64,000 bases of DNA from Aplectana chamaeleonis. Its lineage: Eukaryota; Nematoda; Chromadorea; Rhabditida; Cosmocercidae. The stretch is taken from contig JAPDOI010000384.1 of assembly GCA_029168955.1 (NCBI GenBank), positions 62,001 to 126,000 of the forward strand. Reading direction: 5' to 3'. The notes under the pieces are model-generated. The model saw only the letters and a list, made by a program, of their open reading frames with translations, was not told where the DNA came from and did not search any database. The translations under genes were made by a program, and so were the position numbers. Positions 49,284-60,700 of this stretch are shown one piece after another (within the stretch, counting starts at the first letter, position 1; every line of letters starts with the position of its first letter).

Positions 49284-52200
49284 ATGCTCCTGAGCATCTG
49301 TAAGTACAATAATTCGGAACTTGATGTTCCACTTAAAGTTCTATAATGCTGTCTAGTTGCATTCTGTGGCAAATCAAGAAGAAGCGAAATTGAGCACAAT
49401 GTCACCCGAAAAACTAAACCGAGTGGAGAAGTCAGACCAAAAGTTTACGCCTTCACGGTAAATATTCCAAAGGGTTATGCCCTTCTTAGCCTCTCACACA
49501 CTCATAATTTTTAGAGAATAGCAGAATCTAAGGTGGAAACAATCAAAACGCCATCGTTAACTTTATCGATGTCTCGCTCGAAACGACAGTCGAAGCTGAA
49601 AAAGGCATGATCTGTCTCTTTAATAGTGTTGATCCCGAAAAAAAAACTGTTTACATTGCAGATGGCTATGAAACCTGACTCGAAATCCAAATCTAAATCT
49701 AGATCCCAGTCAGGATCTCTCAAAAAATCCTCTTCGGTCTCACAGTCACCCCTAATCGCACAAACTCCAACTACAACAACGGGTAAATGTACAACGCCTG
49801 TAAGTATCTTTGCATAGTATTTGATTTATATAGTAGAGAAGGCAAGTGTTGGCGTTCAGTACCCAATTACAGGTGAGTGAGGTCAGAATGTTAGTATGCG
49901 CAGGCGATACGCTAGTTCACGCGTTCAGCATGCTAGAAAACGACCGAGAAAGTTCTCAGAGAAACTCACGGCCCGTCCGCGGCGCTTTCGCAGGATCGTC
50001 CGCGGCCGACGACCGGACGATCCTTCACCGAAGCCGGTAAAACGCCGGTAATGCACCGCGGGCCAACCTGCTAGCACCGCGGATCGTCCTGCAGGCGCCG
50101 CGGATCGTCCTGCAGACGCCGCGGATCGTCCTCAGAACCGCCGCGGACCGTCCTGAGAGCAGCCGCGGACCGTCCTTCCCGACACGGTCATGACCAGTCC
50201 GCCTCTTGTTGAGAGGTGCGTTAATGTTGCGGTCCAAGTCAAAGAAAGCCCCGTCTCAGTCCGGACAAGGGCGTAGCCTCCGTCGAAGTGTGCGGTGAGG
50301 AGCCACCCACCCCGCGGATCGCGGCGGAAACCGCTCCCCTCCCCCCAGCTGTGAGGATCCCCTATCCCCCAGCGACCAAAAATATGCTAGCCTCCGTGGT
50401 GACTCGAAGTCACCTTCCAGGGCCGGCATCAGAATGCCGAATGAGAACTCGAGTGAGATGAGGCACCTTTTATACCGGCTGTGCATAGGATAAACACATT
50501 ATTACGTGATCATTCGCTCTACCATGTTTTTCAATGTCTGCCACTGTAGCCGTGCCTGCGGTCAAGTGAGATGTGAGTGAGTGAGATGAGGAGGTGGAGT
50601 CGTTCAACTGCCAGTGCGCCTCGGAGCCACCCCATCGAGAACAATCAGCGCCGCGTATGGGCCGTTTAACCAACCCGCTATCAATCGTGCCGCGGATCAG
50701 CCGTCAAGCGCCGCGGACCGTCCGGAAAGCTCATCTGCCGCCGCGTACGGGCCGTGAACCTCTCTGAGGTTGTTACGCTCGTACGTTCACTACCGAATTG
50801 AACTCATTGGTATGGTTCATACATAAAAGCTATCTTGCTCATTTCAGTCCGGGGGAAGCAATAAGCGTAGCAGTCAGTCATGATAAGCCCGACTACTCAG
50901 ACAGTATTTGCGGACTGACCGCTGGCAATCAAGGCCACTACGGGCGGTACGCCAGCGAATTGCGGGTGGATCGCTGCCCATCGTGGCCTCGTCGGACAGG
51001 ATTATATTTTGCCACCGGCACCAAATTCTCACGGAAGTGAAGTAGTTTTCTTGCCAGAGTTTTCCATGAGTAGGCCCCAATATCGTCTTATCTTTATCAC
51101 CGGTAACGCTGTTTCCCTAATCCCTAGTGTGTTCAGCTTCAGCCGCTCACCTCCGGAGAATGACGGTGTGTGGATGAAAACACACCGCTCTCAATTTCTT
51201 TTATACCCTACCCTTTATCAATTGAGTATCATCAATTTTGTTTACCGTGAGAGTTTTGTGCCGGTGGCAATTTATAATCGTCTCCTCGTCGGGAGGATCG
51301 CTGCCTCTGGTTGTCTCTGCGGGCGGATCGCTGCGTTTTGGCGGGCGGATAGCGGCACCTGGGAAAGTTGATCACGCGGTGTGACGCCGCTAAGGAGGGG
51401 GGGGGGGGGACTCAGGATTCAGTTGGAGAATGAATGATACAGCCTTCAGAAGTCGAAGTATTGCCATGGAGTCTCCACGAAAACATTGACTAAAAACGCT
51501 ATCAGGCGTATGATATCAGCTCAAACTTTCATTTTTATAGATGAATCATTTCATTTTCTTGAGTGCCCCCCCCCCAAACGGCTCCAATCCGATCACGCTA
51601 GCGGGCGGACCGCCGATAAATTCGGCCGCAACCTGCCAGCAATCCGCCCGCTAGGGCTTTGATAGCTGGCGATCGTCCCGCACAAATTTTACACGGTAAA
51701 GCTTGACAATCATTTATGACTTCTTTTCTGGTATCAGTTCATGCACAGATTAAACAAACCGAAGGGTATAAGAGGCCCTTCATCTCAAACATCGGGATTG
51801 GCGGACCGCCGGCATTTTCTTGGCGAGCAAAAACCATTCCCGGTGTCGGACAGCCATTAGCCGATGGTACGCCAAAACCCTGTCAGCGGTCCGCCAGGAC
51901 CGCTGGCAGTCTCTCGGCTAATACCTGGCAGCCCGCTGTTGAGCAATCATTTGCCAGCGGTCCGCCAGTCTCTTGGCAGACCGACGAATCGAGGTGGGTC
52001 CCTCACCGCAGATCGTTGCGTAGGAGATCGCCTACGTCTCAGGTGAGGCATCCACCCCACCTCCCTCCCCTAGCCGTGGGGACTTGTCCCTCGGCTGCCA
52101 AAAAAATGCTAGCCTCTGTAGAGTGACTTCAGGTCACCTTTCAGGGCCGGCGTCAGAGTGCCGAGTGAACACTCATTGGACTGAATTGCCTTATATACCG

Positions 52201-54134
52201 GCTCGGCTTATCAATGAAATCAGAGATCAAACTATGACATGTTAAAACGTGAGTAGTCGTCAACTCTCTCGAGTGCCAGCCATGTGACACTCAGTGCCAC
52301 GCGAAATCCACCGGGCGGTTATGCGCCAGCCGAGTGCAGATTGGTGGATAACTGCGTTTTTATGCGCTCGATAATTTCGAGATGTGATCGCCCTTGCCAG
52401 CTGAATGCAAGTTATCACGCAGCTTTCAGGCAGCTGGCACATTTTCGCCAGCGGTCCGCCGCTAGCTCTAATTGAGATGCCAAGAATGAGCCGTGTCGGC
52501 CTCGAAATTACCAATTGCCAGCTGAATGCCAGTCATCACTCAGCTGCTAGACAATTGGCACATTCGCCAGCCGTCCGTCGCTGGCATTAAATGACATGCC
52601 GAGTGTATGCGCCAGCTGTCCCCCAGCTGTTGAGCAACTGGCGAATTTTCGCAAGCGGTCCGCTGCTCCCAATGTCCGAGTATCTCACTGAATGCTCACT
52701 CGGCATTTCGAGGCTGATCCTGGAAGGTGACTTCAAGTCAACTTTGATGGATCACTCAGAAGCCGGAGAATAATTTTTGCAGCTGAGGGGATGGTCCCCA
52801 CGGCTAGGAGGGGGGGGGGTGGTCCCGCACACGGAGACCGTGGGTTGAACCATCGGAATAACCCACATGTGGCATCGAGGGCGGATCGCTGGCTAATGGC
52901 GGGCTGATTCTGGCTAGTTGCGGGCGGATCGCGACTACTTGCGGGCGGACCGCTGGCTAGAGGCCGTCGGATGTCAGGGGGATGTCGATCCGCCGCCAAA
53001 AGCCAGCGATCCGCCCGCGTCTACTGTATGAGTACTTTGCCTGGCTGAAAAGGAGGGGGAAAGCCGATAAGTTCGCGCGGTCAGTAAACAACGAAACTCT
53101 GAGCGGTCGATGCTTTACGTAATCCACTGCTCATTTAGATCCCGATAGAAAATTGACGCTCAGTATTTGAAGAGCAATTGTACCGACCGAGTGGCAATGC
53201 CTACCGATCGCTTAGCCCGGCGCACCTACCGCGTGGCAGTGCGTATCGATTGCGTAGCGATGCGCAATGACAGCGAAGCGATGCGCACTAACTTCGTGGC
53301 AGAGCGTATCGACTGCGTAGCGATGCGCAAGGACAGCGAAGCAACGCGCACTAACCGTGTGTCAGTGCGCATCGACCGCGTGGTACTGAGCATTGACCGC
53401 ACGAGAATTTAGTTCCTAACATCCACGCAACCTGTCCGCGGTTGATGCAGCTCAGTGTCTGAATACTCCTTGTAATAATCCCAACTGCCGCTGAACTCCG
53501 ACGTATATGGCGATGACGCAGTAGGATCCATGAACCATAACACCACTTCTATATGGCTACGTGTTCCAGACCTCGCCTTATGTTTTGGGAAGCCCTACCA
53601 CCAATGCGGTCAAGAAGCCACGATCTAGGACAAGAAGCCCTACCACCAATGCGGTCAAGAAGCCACGATCTAGGACAAAGAAGAGAGGGAAGAGGTGAGT
53701 AACTGTCACTTTCCCAGAGCGGCAGTAGAGTGCTATCCATGATTTGTAGGAAGAAGAGGAGAAGCAAACGCAGGAGACACCACAGACACTGTCACCTTAT
53801 TAAGGCTAAGGTCGACAAGCGGCGAGGATCAAAGGAGCGAGGAACGCCGTGTCAATGTGCAAGTGCAGCAACTCCTGGAGAAGAATCAGAAAATGAAATG
53901 TCATCGGATACCCTAAAGGGAGTCGACAGCATCCATAACGAACTGGGAGTCAACACAGGTGTTCAAGATGCAGGTCCTGATGACATGACTGGCGCTACTC
54001 AAGGAGATAGCAGCATCAATCAAGCTGTCCAGAAACAGAATCTTTCTACCCTAACAGCCAACCAGAATGATTTGGATGCCACCAGTCCTGCTTTGAAGAC
54101 TCCACACAAAGAAGTGGATACTGCGGTTGCCTAA
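49284..54134 (+). CDS. Family gene P3, complete six-exon model
   Basis: Exons are 49284-49299, 49357-49457, 49515-49604, 49662-49799, 53570-53694 and 53750-54134, giving 284 residues. Exons 1 and 2 have exactly the lengths (16 and 101) and phases of P2. The start MLLSIFAFCGKSRRSEIEHN aligns with P2. Intron 3 has a GC donor (AAG/GCATGA), unusual but usable. Exon 4 is KSKSKSRSQSGS-rich. Exon 5 contains an exact tandem duplication, PTTNAVKKPRSRTRS twice. The last exon opens KKRRSKRRRHHRH, has KRRGSKER and SDTLKGVDSIHN. Intron 4 (3.8 kb) is filled with foldback elements E2, E3 and E4 and a tandem repeat. The putative trans-splice acceptor is poor (TTTTGAG). Function unknown. Confidence 0.65.
49955..50768. 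mobile_element. CTCAG foldback element E2 (814 bp)
   Basis: Ends CTCAGAGAAACTCACGGCCC and CTCAGAGAGGTTCACGGCCC, with GTT on the outer side at both ends. Contains a minisatellite of CCGCGGATCGTCCTGCAGRC units (about 50085-50175) and the minus-strand module m2. Lies in intron 4 of P3. Confidence 0.75.
50347..50474 (-). ncRNA. snRNA/SL-RNA-like module m2
   Basis: Minus strand: TATAAAA (50474-50468), 61 bases to GAAG/GTGAC, with the stem GGTGACT-TCG-AGTCACC. Preceding hairpin GGCATTCTGATGCC. Sm-like ATTTTTGG at 50383-50376. The 3' hairpin is altered but GCTG/CAGC and GGAT/ATCC pairs remain. Confidence 0.4.
51784..52680. mobile_element. CTCAG-type foldback element E3 (897 bp), nested in E4
   Basis: Ends CTCAAACATCGGGATTGGCG and CTCGGACATTGGGAGCAGCG. 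Carries the minus-strand module m3. Its insertion separates the TATA part of m4 (51767) from the rest (52681 onward). Joining the flanks restores the sequence found intact in m8. Confidence 0.75.
52072..52197 (-). ncRNA. snRNA/SL-RNA-like module m3
   Basis: Minus strand: TATATAA (52197-52191), AAAG/GTGACC in stem GTGAC-CTGAA-GTCAC, Sm-like ATTTTTTTGG (52107-52098), then hairpin AGCCG-A-GGGAC-AAG-TCCC ... CGGCT. Here the stem has C where other copies have U, keeping the pairing. Confidence 0.4.
52681..52805 (+). ncRNA. snRNA/SL-RNA-like module m4 (3' part after E3 insertion)
   Basis: The TATA part is at 51767-51783; the rest resumes here. GGAAG/GTGACTTC precedes a weakened stem. Sm-like AATTTTTG at 52772-52779 is followed by hairpin AGCTGAGGGGATGGTCCCCA with CGGCT, then a G run. 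The split makes this copy non-functional as a single unit. Confidence 0.35.
53190..53400 (+). repeat. Tandem repeat of 63 bp, open in one frame
   Basis: GCGTAGCGATGCGCAA recurs at a 63-base period, with a shorter internal period. One plus-strand frame reads through with repeated IDCVAMR-DSEA-RTN units. It lies in intron 4 of P3 and has no flanking splice signals, so I treat it as a minisatellite. Confidence 0.6.
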
Positions 54135-55000
54135 ATCCAAAATCATCCGAATATTGGCCGAAAGAAACTCCTTAATAAGAAATACGTCGAAATAACTACA
54201 AAACTACAGACGATTTTCAGTCTCAATTCGAAATTGTCAGTTCTCCAGCGTTAAGTTTAATGAAAAGATTTAAGACGATCGTGTGCAGGTCTCTGGGAAA
54301 AAACAAAGAGACAGCAAAAATAGGTAAGAAAAAGATATGACGATTACATCTAAAGGTCATTAAATCGCCACCCGGCAGTAGCCTGCCTATTGGTCTTTCA
54401 ACAATTTCGCACCCGACTCTGAGAAAAATTGCCGCGTCAGCGCCGGGAAGGCACCGCAACCCTTGACTTGGCCGCGATAGTTCCGCAAGCGTACCGCAGC
54501 GGCTCCGCATCAGAACCGCGCATAAGAAGTACTTTGACTCTGGAAAGAATTGTCAGGAATTTAGCCATGCATTCTTTATCAAGTTCACCGATTTTGACAA
54601 CATGATTGATAGCTCAAAGTGAGACATATAGTCTACAGCAATGGAAGTAGGACCTGGTGAGGTTGCGAATTCTTCTTAACATACTGTAGTCTGATAGTGT
54701 TATCACTCATTTTTTCGAAACAACTAAAATTGGTCGGTGAGTTTCGGCTTCCGCTCTCACATTTTCACCAGTTTTCATTGCTTCCACAGATGTAGTCGTA
54801 TCGGTGAACACACAGACTCACCGATCTATCAAAGCTGTTCCGGAAAAATGAGTGATACCACTAACAAACTACCGTATGTTAAGACGAGTCCGCAACCTCA
54901 CCGGTCCTACTAACATTGCTGTAGACTATACAAGTAGTGCCTTTACGTGAATGGGAAATGGATCTAGTGTTTTTTTTTGCTCTTTAGTGGATATCAGCGG
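54135..55000. other. 3' flank of P3 and unassigned sequence
   Basis: No strong AATAAA close to the stop. A GC-rich piece at 54430-54520 shares GGCTCCGC and CCGCGATAG words with 40330-40860. A foldback around 54660-54900 has GTTGCGAATTCTTCTTAACA and its inverted relative TTAAGACGAGTCCGCAACCT. Confidence 0.45.
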
Positions 55001-55009
55001 CCACCTGGA

Positions 55010-55610
55010 GACCGCGCTCCTAAGGCCCCGGTCACAGTTGGATGAGCCGACGTCTCCAGCCCGGTCGATACACACAGAATGCATTGGAAATGGGATGCAA
55101 AAATCACTCGGTGTATCCCCCCCAGCACCCACCCGGTCGACGATACGTATGAACAACATGGTGAGGTGAAGCTGAGAAAATCACTCGGTGTATCCCCCCC
55201 CCCCAACACCCCCCCCCGGTCGGGACGTATGTTTAAAATGATGGAGTGAGGTTGAGAAAATCACTCGATGTATCCGACGCGGTCGATATCCACGCAATAC
55301 GTGGATGAGAAAATCACCGAGTGGGCGGGCCGATGATAAAACATTGCGTATCACTAGAAAGCTAACCTTACTGCTACCTCCGTTACTTCACCATACTCTC
55401 CTTCACTATTTCTCTGAACAGGTGCAATCCTGTTGGCCACGTAATCATCGTCATATCTAGTTGGATGCACCGAGTGATTTTGTCAATCTCACTCCATCAT
55501 TTTAAACATACGTATCGACCGGGTGGGTGTTAGGGGGTGCGGGGGGGGTGTTGGGGGGGGGTGCGGGGGGGGATACAGATGCAAATAGCACCAACTCTGA
55601 CCGGGGCCTA
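55010..55610. repeat. Foldback with 90-bp internal direct repeats
   Basis: GAGAAAATCACTCGGTGTATCC and variants, given by key word AAATCACTCGGTGTATCC, occur three times, and CACCCGGTCGA with GATACGTATG recurs; an inverted set is at 55480-55590. Contains several long runs of C or G. Confidence 0.6.
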
Positions 55611-55811
55611 AGGGTGTGGAAGAATCCCTGGTACCCTTTTTGTGTATAGGTTTTTTTGTGTATATAAGGCTAAAACAAAATACCTTAATGTTTTTTTTTT
55701 GTTTTTATTTACTAGCTGTGTTTGTGCACGGCGGTTACCGCTAACCGCAGTTTTGTGCCAGTTTGACTCCGGCTAGGTGTTCATGCCACCGCGGATATGT
55801 AGGCCGGGTTG

Positions 55812-55930
55812 GGCCTAGGACATACTTCCCGCGACAGCGACAGAGCATATCATCAATGTCGATTTTCGGTCGATATAGATGACAAACATTATGTCGCGTC
55901 GCTCGTCGCGGGAGGTATGCACTATGCCTT
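55812..55930. mobile_element. Short palindromic element, family C, copy 2
   Basis: CATACTTCCCGCGACAGCG and CGTCGCTCGTCGCGGGAGGT arms around CGATTTTCGGTCGATAT. Relative of 21110-21240. Confidence 0.65.
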
Positions 55931-55997
55931 AGGATGCGGAGGTCGCCACGAAGGGACCTCGGCTTGGATTAGGTTCGCTACTCCAGTCAGCCAACTA

Positions 55998-56947
55998 CTT
56001 AGACATTGGGAGCAGCGGACCGCCGGCAAAAATTCGTCAGTTGCTCAACAGCTGTGGGATAGCTGGCATTTAGCTGGCCAATAGCAATCACGAGACCAAC
56101 AGTTGGCATACACTCGGGATGTCATTTAAAGCCAGCGACGGACGGCTGGCAAATATGTGCCAGTTGCCTAACAGCTGGGTGATAACTGGCATTCAGCTGG
56201 CAATTGGTAATTACGAGGCCGACAGCCGGCTCATCCTTGGCATCTCAATTAGAGCTAACGACTGACCGCAGGCGAAAATGTGCCAGCTGCCTGAAAGCTG
56301 CGTGATAAATTGCATTCAGCTGGCAAGGGCAATCAAGCCACGAAATTACCGAGCGTATAAAAACGCAGCTATCCAACAATCGGCAAATGGCTGGCGACTA
56401 ACCGCCCAGTGGCCTTCACTTGGCACTGAGTCGTCACATGGCTGGCACTCGAGAGAGTGGACGACGACTCACGTTTTAACATGTTATAGTTTGATCTCTG
56501 ATTTCATTGCCGAGCCGGTATATAAGGCGATTCAGTTCAATGAGTGTTCACTCGGCACTTTGATGCCGGCCCTGAAAGGTGACCTGAAGTCACTGTACAG
56601 AGGCCAGCATATTTTGGCAGCTGAGGAGCAAGTCCCCACGGCTAGGGGGGGGAGGTGGGTTGGGTACCTCTCCTCAGACCGTTGCGAAGGCGATCTTCTA
56701 CGCAACGTTCTGCGGTGAGGGACCCACCTCAACTTAAAGGTCTGCCAAGAGACTGGCGGACCGCTTGCAAATGATTGCTCAACAACGGGCTGCCAGATAC
56801 TAGCCAAGAGACTGCCAAGGGTCGGCCAACTTTCTGGCGGACCGCTGGCACGGTTTTGGCGCACCGCCGGCCAATGGCTGTCCAACACTGGGAATGGTTT
56901 TTGCTCGCCAAGCGAATGCCGGCGGTCCGCCAATCCCAATATCTGAG
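55998..56947. mobile_element. CTCAG-type foldback element E5 (950 bp)
   Basis: Ends CTTAGACATTGGGAGCAGCG and CTCAGATATTGGGATTGGCG, TA on both sides. It is closely related to E1 and E3, with the same tandem GCTGGC-rich left part. Contains module m5. It was inserted at the centre of another palindrome (CAGCCAACTA / TAGTTCGGCTG). Confidence 0.75.
56519..56643 (+). ncRNA. snRNA/SL-RNA-like module m5
   Basis: TATATAA at 56519; 60 bases to AAAG/GTGACC; stem GTGAC-CTGAA-GTCAC; preceding hairpin GGCACTTTGATGCC. Sm-like ATTTTGG at 56611-56617 (one T shorter), hairpin AGCTGAGGAGCAAGTCCCCA with CGGCT, then eight G. Confidence 0.4.
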
Positions 56948-57088
56948 TAGTTCGGCTGGACGCGATTACCCATGCCAGGAAGAGGTCGTGTAGCGTACAG
57001 GCACGGCTAATCCCCCGAGGTTAGTCGACACCGGGGACGTAAACACCGCCGATGCGGAGCTTAGTCGTGGCCATGGCTTGACACTTTG

Positions 57089-57150
57089 GCTGAGCTCCAA
57101 CTTGTCGATGCACCCGCGACAACAGGTGCATCGACAAGTTGGAGCTCAGC
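57089..57150. repeat. Perfect hairpin with 26-bp arms
   Basis: GCTGAGCTCCAACTTGTCGA continuing TGCACC, a ten-base spacer CGCGACAACA, and the exact complement. The outer sequence TGACACTTTG / CAAACGGTGTCA extends the pairing with mismatches. Confidence 0.9.
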
Positions 57151-57321
57151 AAACGGTGTCAGGTAATGGCCCTTCATTCCCCCGTCATTGCGTAGCGACT
57201 ATGCATAGGACCTTAGACCGCGGTGCGCCCTCCAAACGTCTAAAAACTTTTCTTCACCGCATTGGGACGGGCTCTCTACACACCGAGGAAGAAGGTCTCT
57301 CGGGGACAAGGGCTTTCTGAA

Positions 57322-57558
57322 CTTATGGGGAGGAGTTGTCCCGTTTTTGCAGTTTGAAACGTCACGCCACCCGATACAAGCGAAGTGGTCCCGAGTGGAA
57401 TTAGAGCCGCGAAAAGCCGGACATCACATCCCTCGGTGTGTAGAGCCCCTGTCAAGGCCTCTCGCTTTTTGCGGTTCTTATTCCACTCGGGACCACTTTG
57501 TTCCCATTGACTGATGTGACGTTTTGAAATGCAAAAACGAGACCACTCCCTCTCTGTG
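57322..57558. repeat. Palindrome next to family B MITE copy 3
   Basis: GTTTTTGCAGTTTGAAACGTC and GTGGTCCCGAGTGGAATTAG recur inverted at 57515 and 57485. The MITE at 57561 is inserted at its right edge. Confidence 0.6.
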
Positions 57559-57560
57559 TA

Positions 57561-57705
57561 ACATCGGCATGGATCCTGAAGAGACTTTGCGTTCCCCATT
57601 GGAGGTTGGCGCAAACTTGGTGCACCTATATTATAGCATATGGCACCAAGTTTGCGCCAAACTTCAACAGTGAACGCTAAGTTTCTTCCGGATCCATGCC
57701 GTCGT
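57561..57705. mobile_element. 145-bp hairpin MITE, family B, copy 3
   Basis: TA on both sides; ends ACATCGGCATGGATCC and ACGACGGCATGGATCC. Its right end plus the duplicated TA forms GTTAG at the 5' border of a P4 exon, and the element also contains an ATG (57696) in frame with that exon. Confidence 0.9.
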
Positions 57706-60700
57706 TAGAGAGCGCCTATCCAGCCGCATTTGGTGCCGGTGGCGCCACGATTGTTTTCAACTGGAAAATCATGCGGCAGATCTATGAAAAGGTCGTTAAT
57801 CGGCCTGGAGTAATGGATGACACTGTAACTGATACAACGCTAGATTATGAATCATCATTCCACTCGAGTGAGGTGTGTCTTCATTTTCATTTACGCACAT
57901 GCGCAATGTTGGTGCTCCTCAGCACAATTGGCACCCTACTCGACACCTCAGTGTGGATGACACCCTACTTGTGTATCCTACCCCTAATACTCACAATAGG
58001 TGGGCAGTTGAATTCGTAAAGCTTGGGATTGTTGTATTTCCTGATGGTTTCAGTCATTTGCTGTCCACATAATTCGGCTCGAAAACCTGCAACAGGGAAC
58101 AGCCAGTCGGTTAGGAGTCAAAGCCTACTCCTGAGTTCAAGGAAGGTCGGTTGACTTGGTGCTGTTACAAGTCCATCACGAATCACCAAAAAAATTTCAG
58201 GAGCCGAGAAGCGTTACACTACAAGCGCCCTCTCCCGCTCCCAAGCCACATCCTCCAAACACGCTCCAGCGAATGGGGAAGAAGAGTGAACAAATTGAGA
58301 AGCAACTAGAGAACACAGTCCTCCTCAAGACAGCCATGGCGCCATATTATGAAGTGAAGAAGATCTCAGGTGTTAAGGTTCGGTTTCCAGGTACCGAACC
58401 TAAAATGGGAAATCGCTATAACTCTCTCTTACAGGACAAGTGCAAGAGAAAAAAAGATGATAAGAAAAACATTTTCATTTCTGAGAGAGTACGTTATCTC
58501 ACTGTTCTCCTGACGACCCTGGATATTCATTCTAACAAGAGAACTACTATAAGTCATACAAACCATTCCAAATGAAATGTACTTTTCTAGAGCCATTTTC
58601 GTACGTAAAGTCCGAGTATGCACATCGTAGCTGCCTAGACTCACTCTGAAAAAAGTTATTAGCGTTTTTAAAGCTTTGCGGCATGATAAGGGTACTACCC
58701 TCCATGAAATTTTTGAGGCGTTTTCAAATTTTTTCCGGATTATGCTAAAAACATGTATGTACTCAGGTACTCAGGACGACTGCCGGCGAACTTTTCCCAG
58801 CTGGCCCGCGGTCTCCGTCCTCCGGCCGCCCGCTTTTGGTTCGCCGGCCAGCCGTATGTCGGCGGCCCGCCGACCTTTACCAGATGGCCCGCGATCACTA
58901 TTTCTATTATTGCTTACCACAAGCATGTCGCCCCGGCCCCACGGCGGAGAAACGCCCCGCCTCGGTCCGCCGCAGTCTGCGGTGAGGAACCACCCTCCCC
59001 GCGGATCGCGGCGAAAACCGCCCCCCCCCCAGCCGTGGGGATATCCCTATCCTCTAAGCAGTCAAAAATATGCTGGCCTCCGGAGAGTGACTCGAAGTCA
59101 CCTTCTAGGGCTGGCAGTAGAATGCCGACTGAGGACTCTAGTGAGATGAGGCGCCTTTTATACCGGCTGTGCACGTGATAAGCACGCTACGACGTGATCA
59201 TTCGTGATCATTATCAATTGTCTTTCCAAGCGGCCGAATTGAAGATGGCGTGGCGTGTTTTGTGGTTCGCGGGCGAGCCAATATCCGCGCTGCGTGTGCG
59301 TCGCATACAGCATGGTTCGCCGCTGGCCGGCACCTTCGAAATGTGGGGCGCCGGCCGTCGTTTTCGGCATAGAGGTTCGCCGGCCGTCGCTCTGAGTACC
59401 TGAGTAGGGGTAATTTGGGGTGCTGAACACGAATCTGGAGTTCGCTTGTCGAAATTTCAAGGTTTACTGTAGGTTACGGTAGGGTACATGCCATTTAGGG
59501 GGCAAAACCTACCTAAATTATTCGATAACCGACAAATGGATATCGAATTCGTATTCAGCACCCCAATAGAAAGTTTGAGACAAATCTGAGACTTTGACCA
59601 ACCTAACGTATACCCACCATAATCTACAGTAAGCTGTCAAAAATCGATAAACTGACATCAGATTCGTGTTGAGCACTCCAAATAACCCCCAGAAGAACGA
59701 TTTTAGCCACATCTGTCGTCATATTCCGGAAATCGTCAAAAGTCGATTTTGCCGTCAAATCTTTCTCTGCCGGTTTTGAACGAATTTAATCGAAAACTGG
59801 AAAAGCGACAAATGAACCTCCGATTCGTGATCAGCACCCCAAATAACACCCCCAGGGCGAATTGTAGGTCAAATCTAGAATATTTTTCTTCAACGCTTTC
59901 TGCACCCCGTAATTGATATAACTGAACGCTGAACCGAAAATCCGTACGAGTCCAAAACGCTATCAGACTGCCCACAGTTCGGAAAATGCGCTTTCTTCCA
60001 AACTTTGCCTAAGGAGGTTGCTGTTGTGGGCCCTGAACACGATTATGAGGTCCATTTCCGGATTTTCGTAAAATTAATGCGCTTTTTGGAGGATAAAAAT
60101 GCCTATAGTTTTTTCAGAGTTAGGCAGCTGCGAAAGGCATATTCGAATTCTATATATGTCGAAAAATGGACACCATCCTAGACGGGAGGGGTGGGGAACT
60201 CAGGATTCAAGTCAGAAATAAAGTGATCCACCGATCGGTAACGCTACCAGTCATAGTATTTCTATAGAATTTCACTAGCAAATATCAAGCATTTTTTATC
60301 AGGTTTTTTGTTCATTTCTATGAGAAAGCCTTGGGTGTCCCCCCCCCGTCGAGGATAGGGCCAAAAAATAATTCTAGAAAAGTACATTTCGATCGTAACT
60401 TTCGATCTGCCCCCACGGAACACCATGCGAGGTTATGTAGTAAGAAAACAGTGACCATCACATTATCAGACCAGTGATTCTGTGAATAAATTCAATTTTC
60501 AAGAAAAAATCTTGGGTGTCCCCTTCCCAACTAGGTCTGCACCATAGGGGGTTCACATTTCAGAAATGTGAGTGTATACGTATCTTTCAGGGCAAGAAAT
60601 TGATTACGCAACCAAGTGAAGATCAAGGGTACGTTTGCAAATGCCCTCCAAGAGGAAATTTCGTGAAATACTCTGAGATTTCTGGCCGCGAAATAGCCCA

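Larger units (their letters stand above)
50896..53032. mobile_element. CTCAG foldback element E4, interrupted by E3
   Basis: Ends CTCAGACAGTATTTGCGG and CTCATACAGTAGACGCGG, TA on both sides. Rich in GCGGGCGGATCGCTGGC units. Its module m4 is split after the TATA box by element E3 (51784-52680); without E3 it is 1,240 bp. An R6 repeat and a run of G residues lie at 51395-51560. Confidence 0.75.
58540..60140. repeat. Dispersed repeat R4, copy 3, split by E6
   Basis: Collinear with 16950-17900; interrupted between 58761 and 59405 by a CTCAG foldback. Lies within an intron of P4. Confidence 0.7.

Noticed and set aside
53167..53412. 81-codon repetitive open frame
   Set aside because: A 63-bp minisatellite whose period is a multiple of three stays open by chance; no acceptor or donor flanks it.
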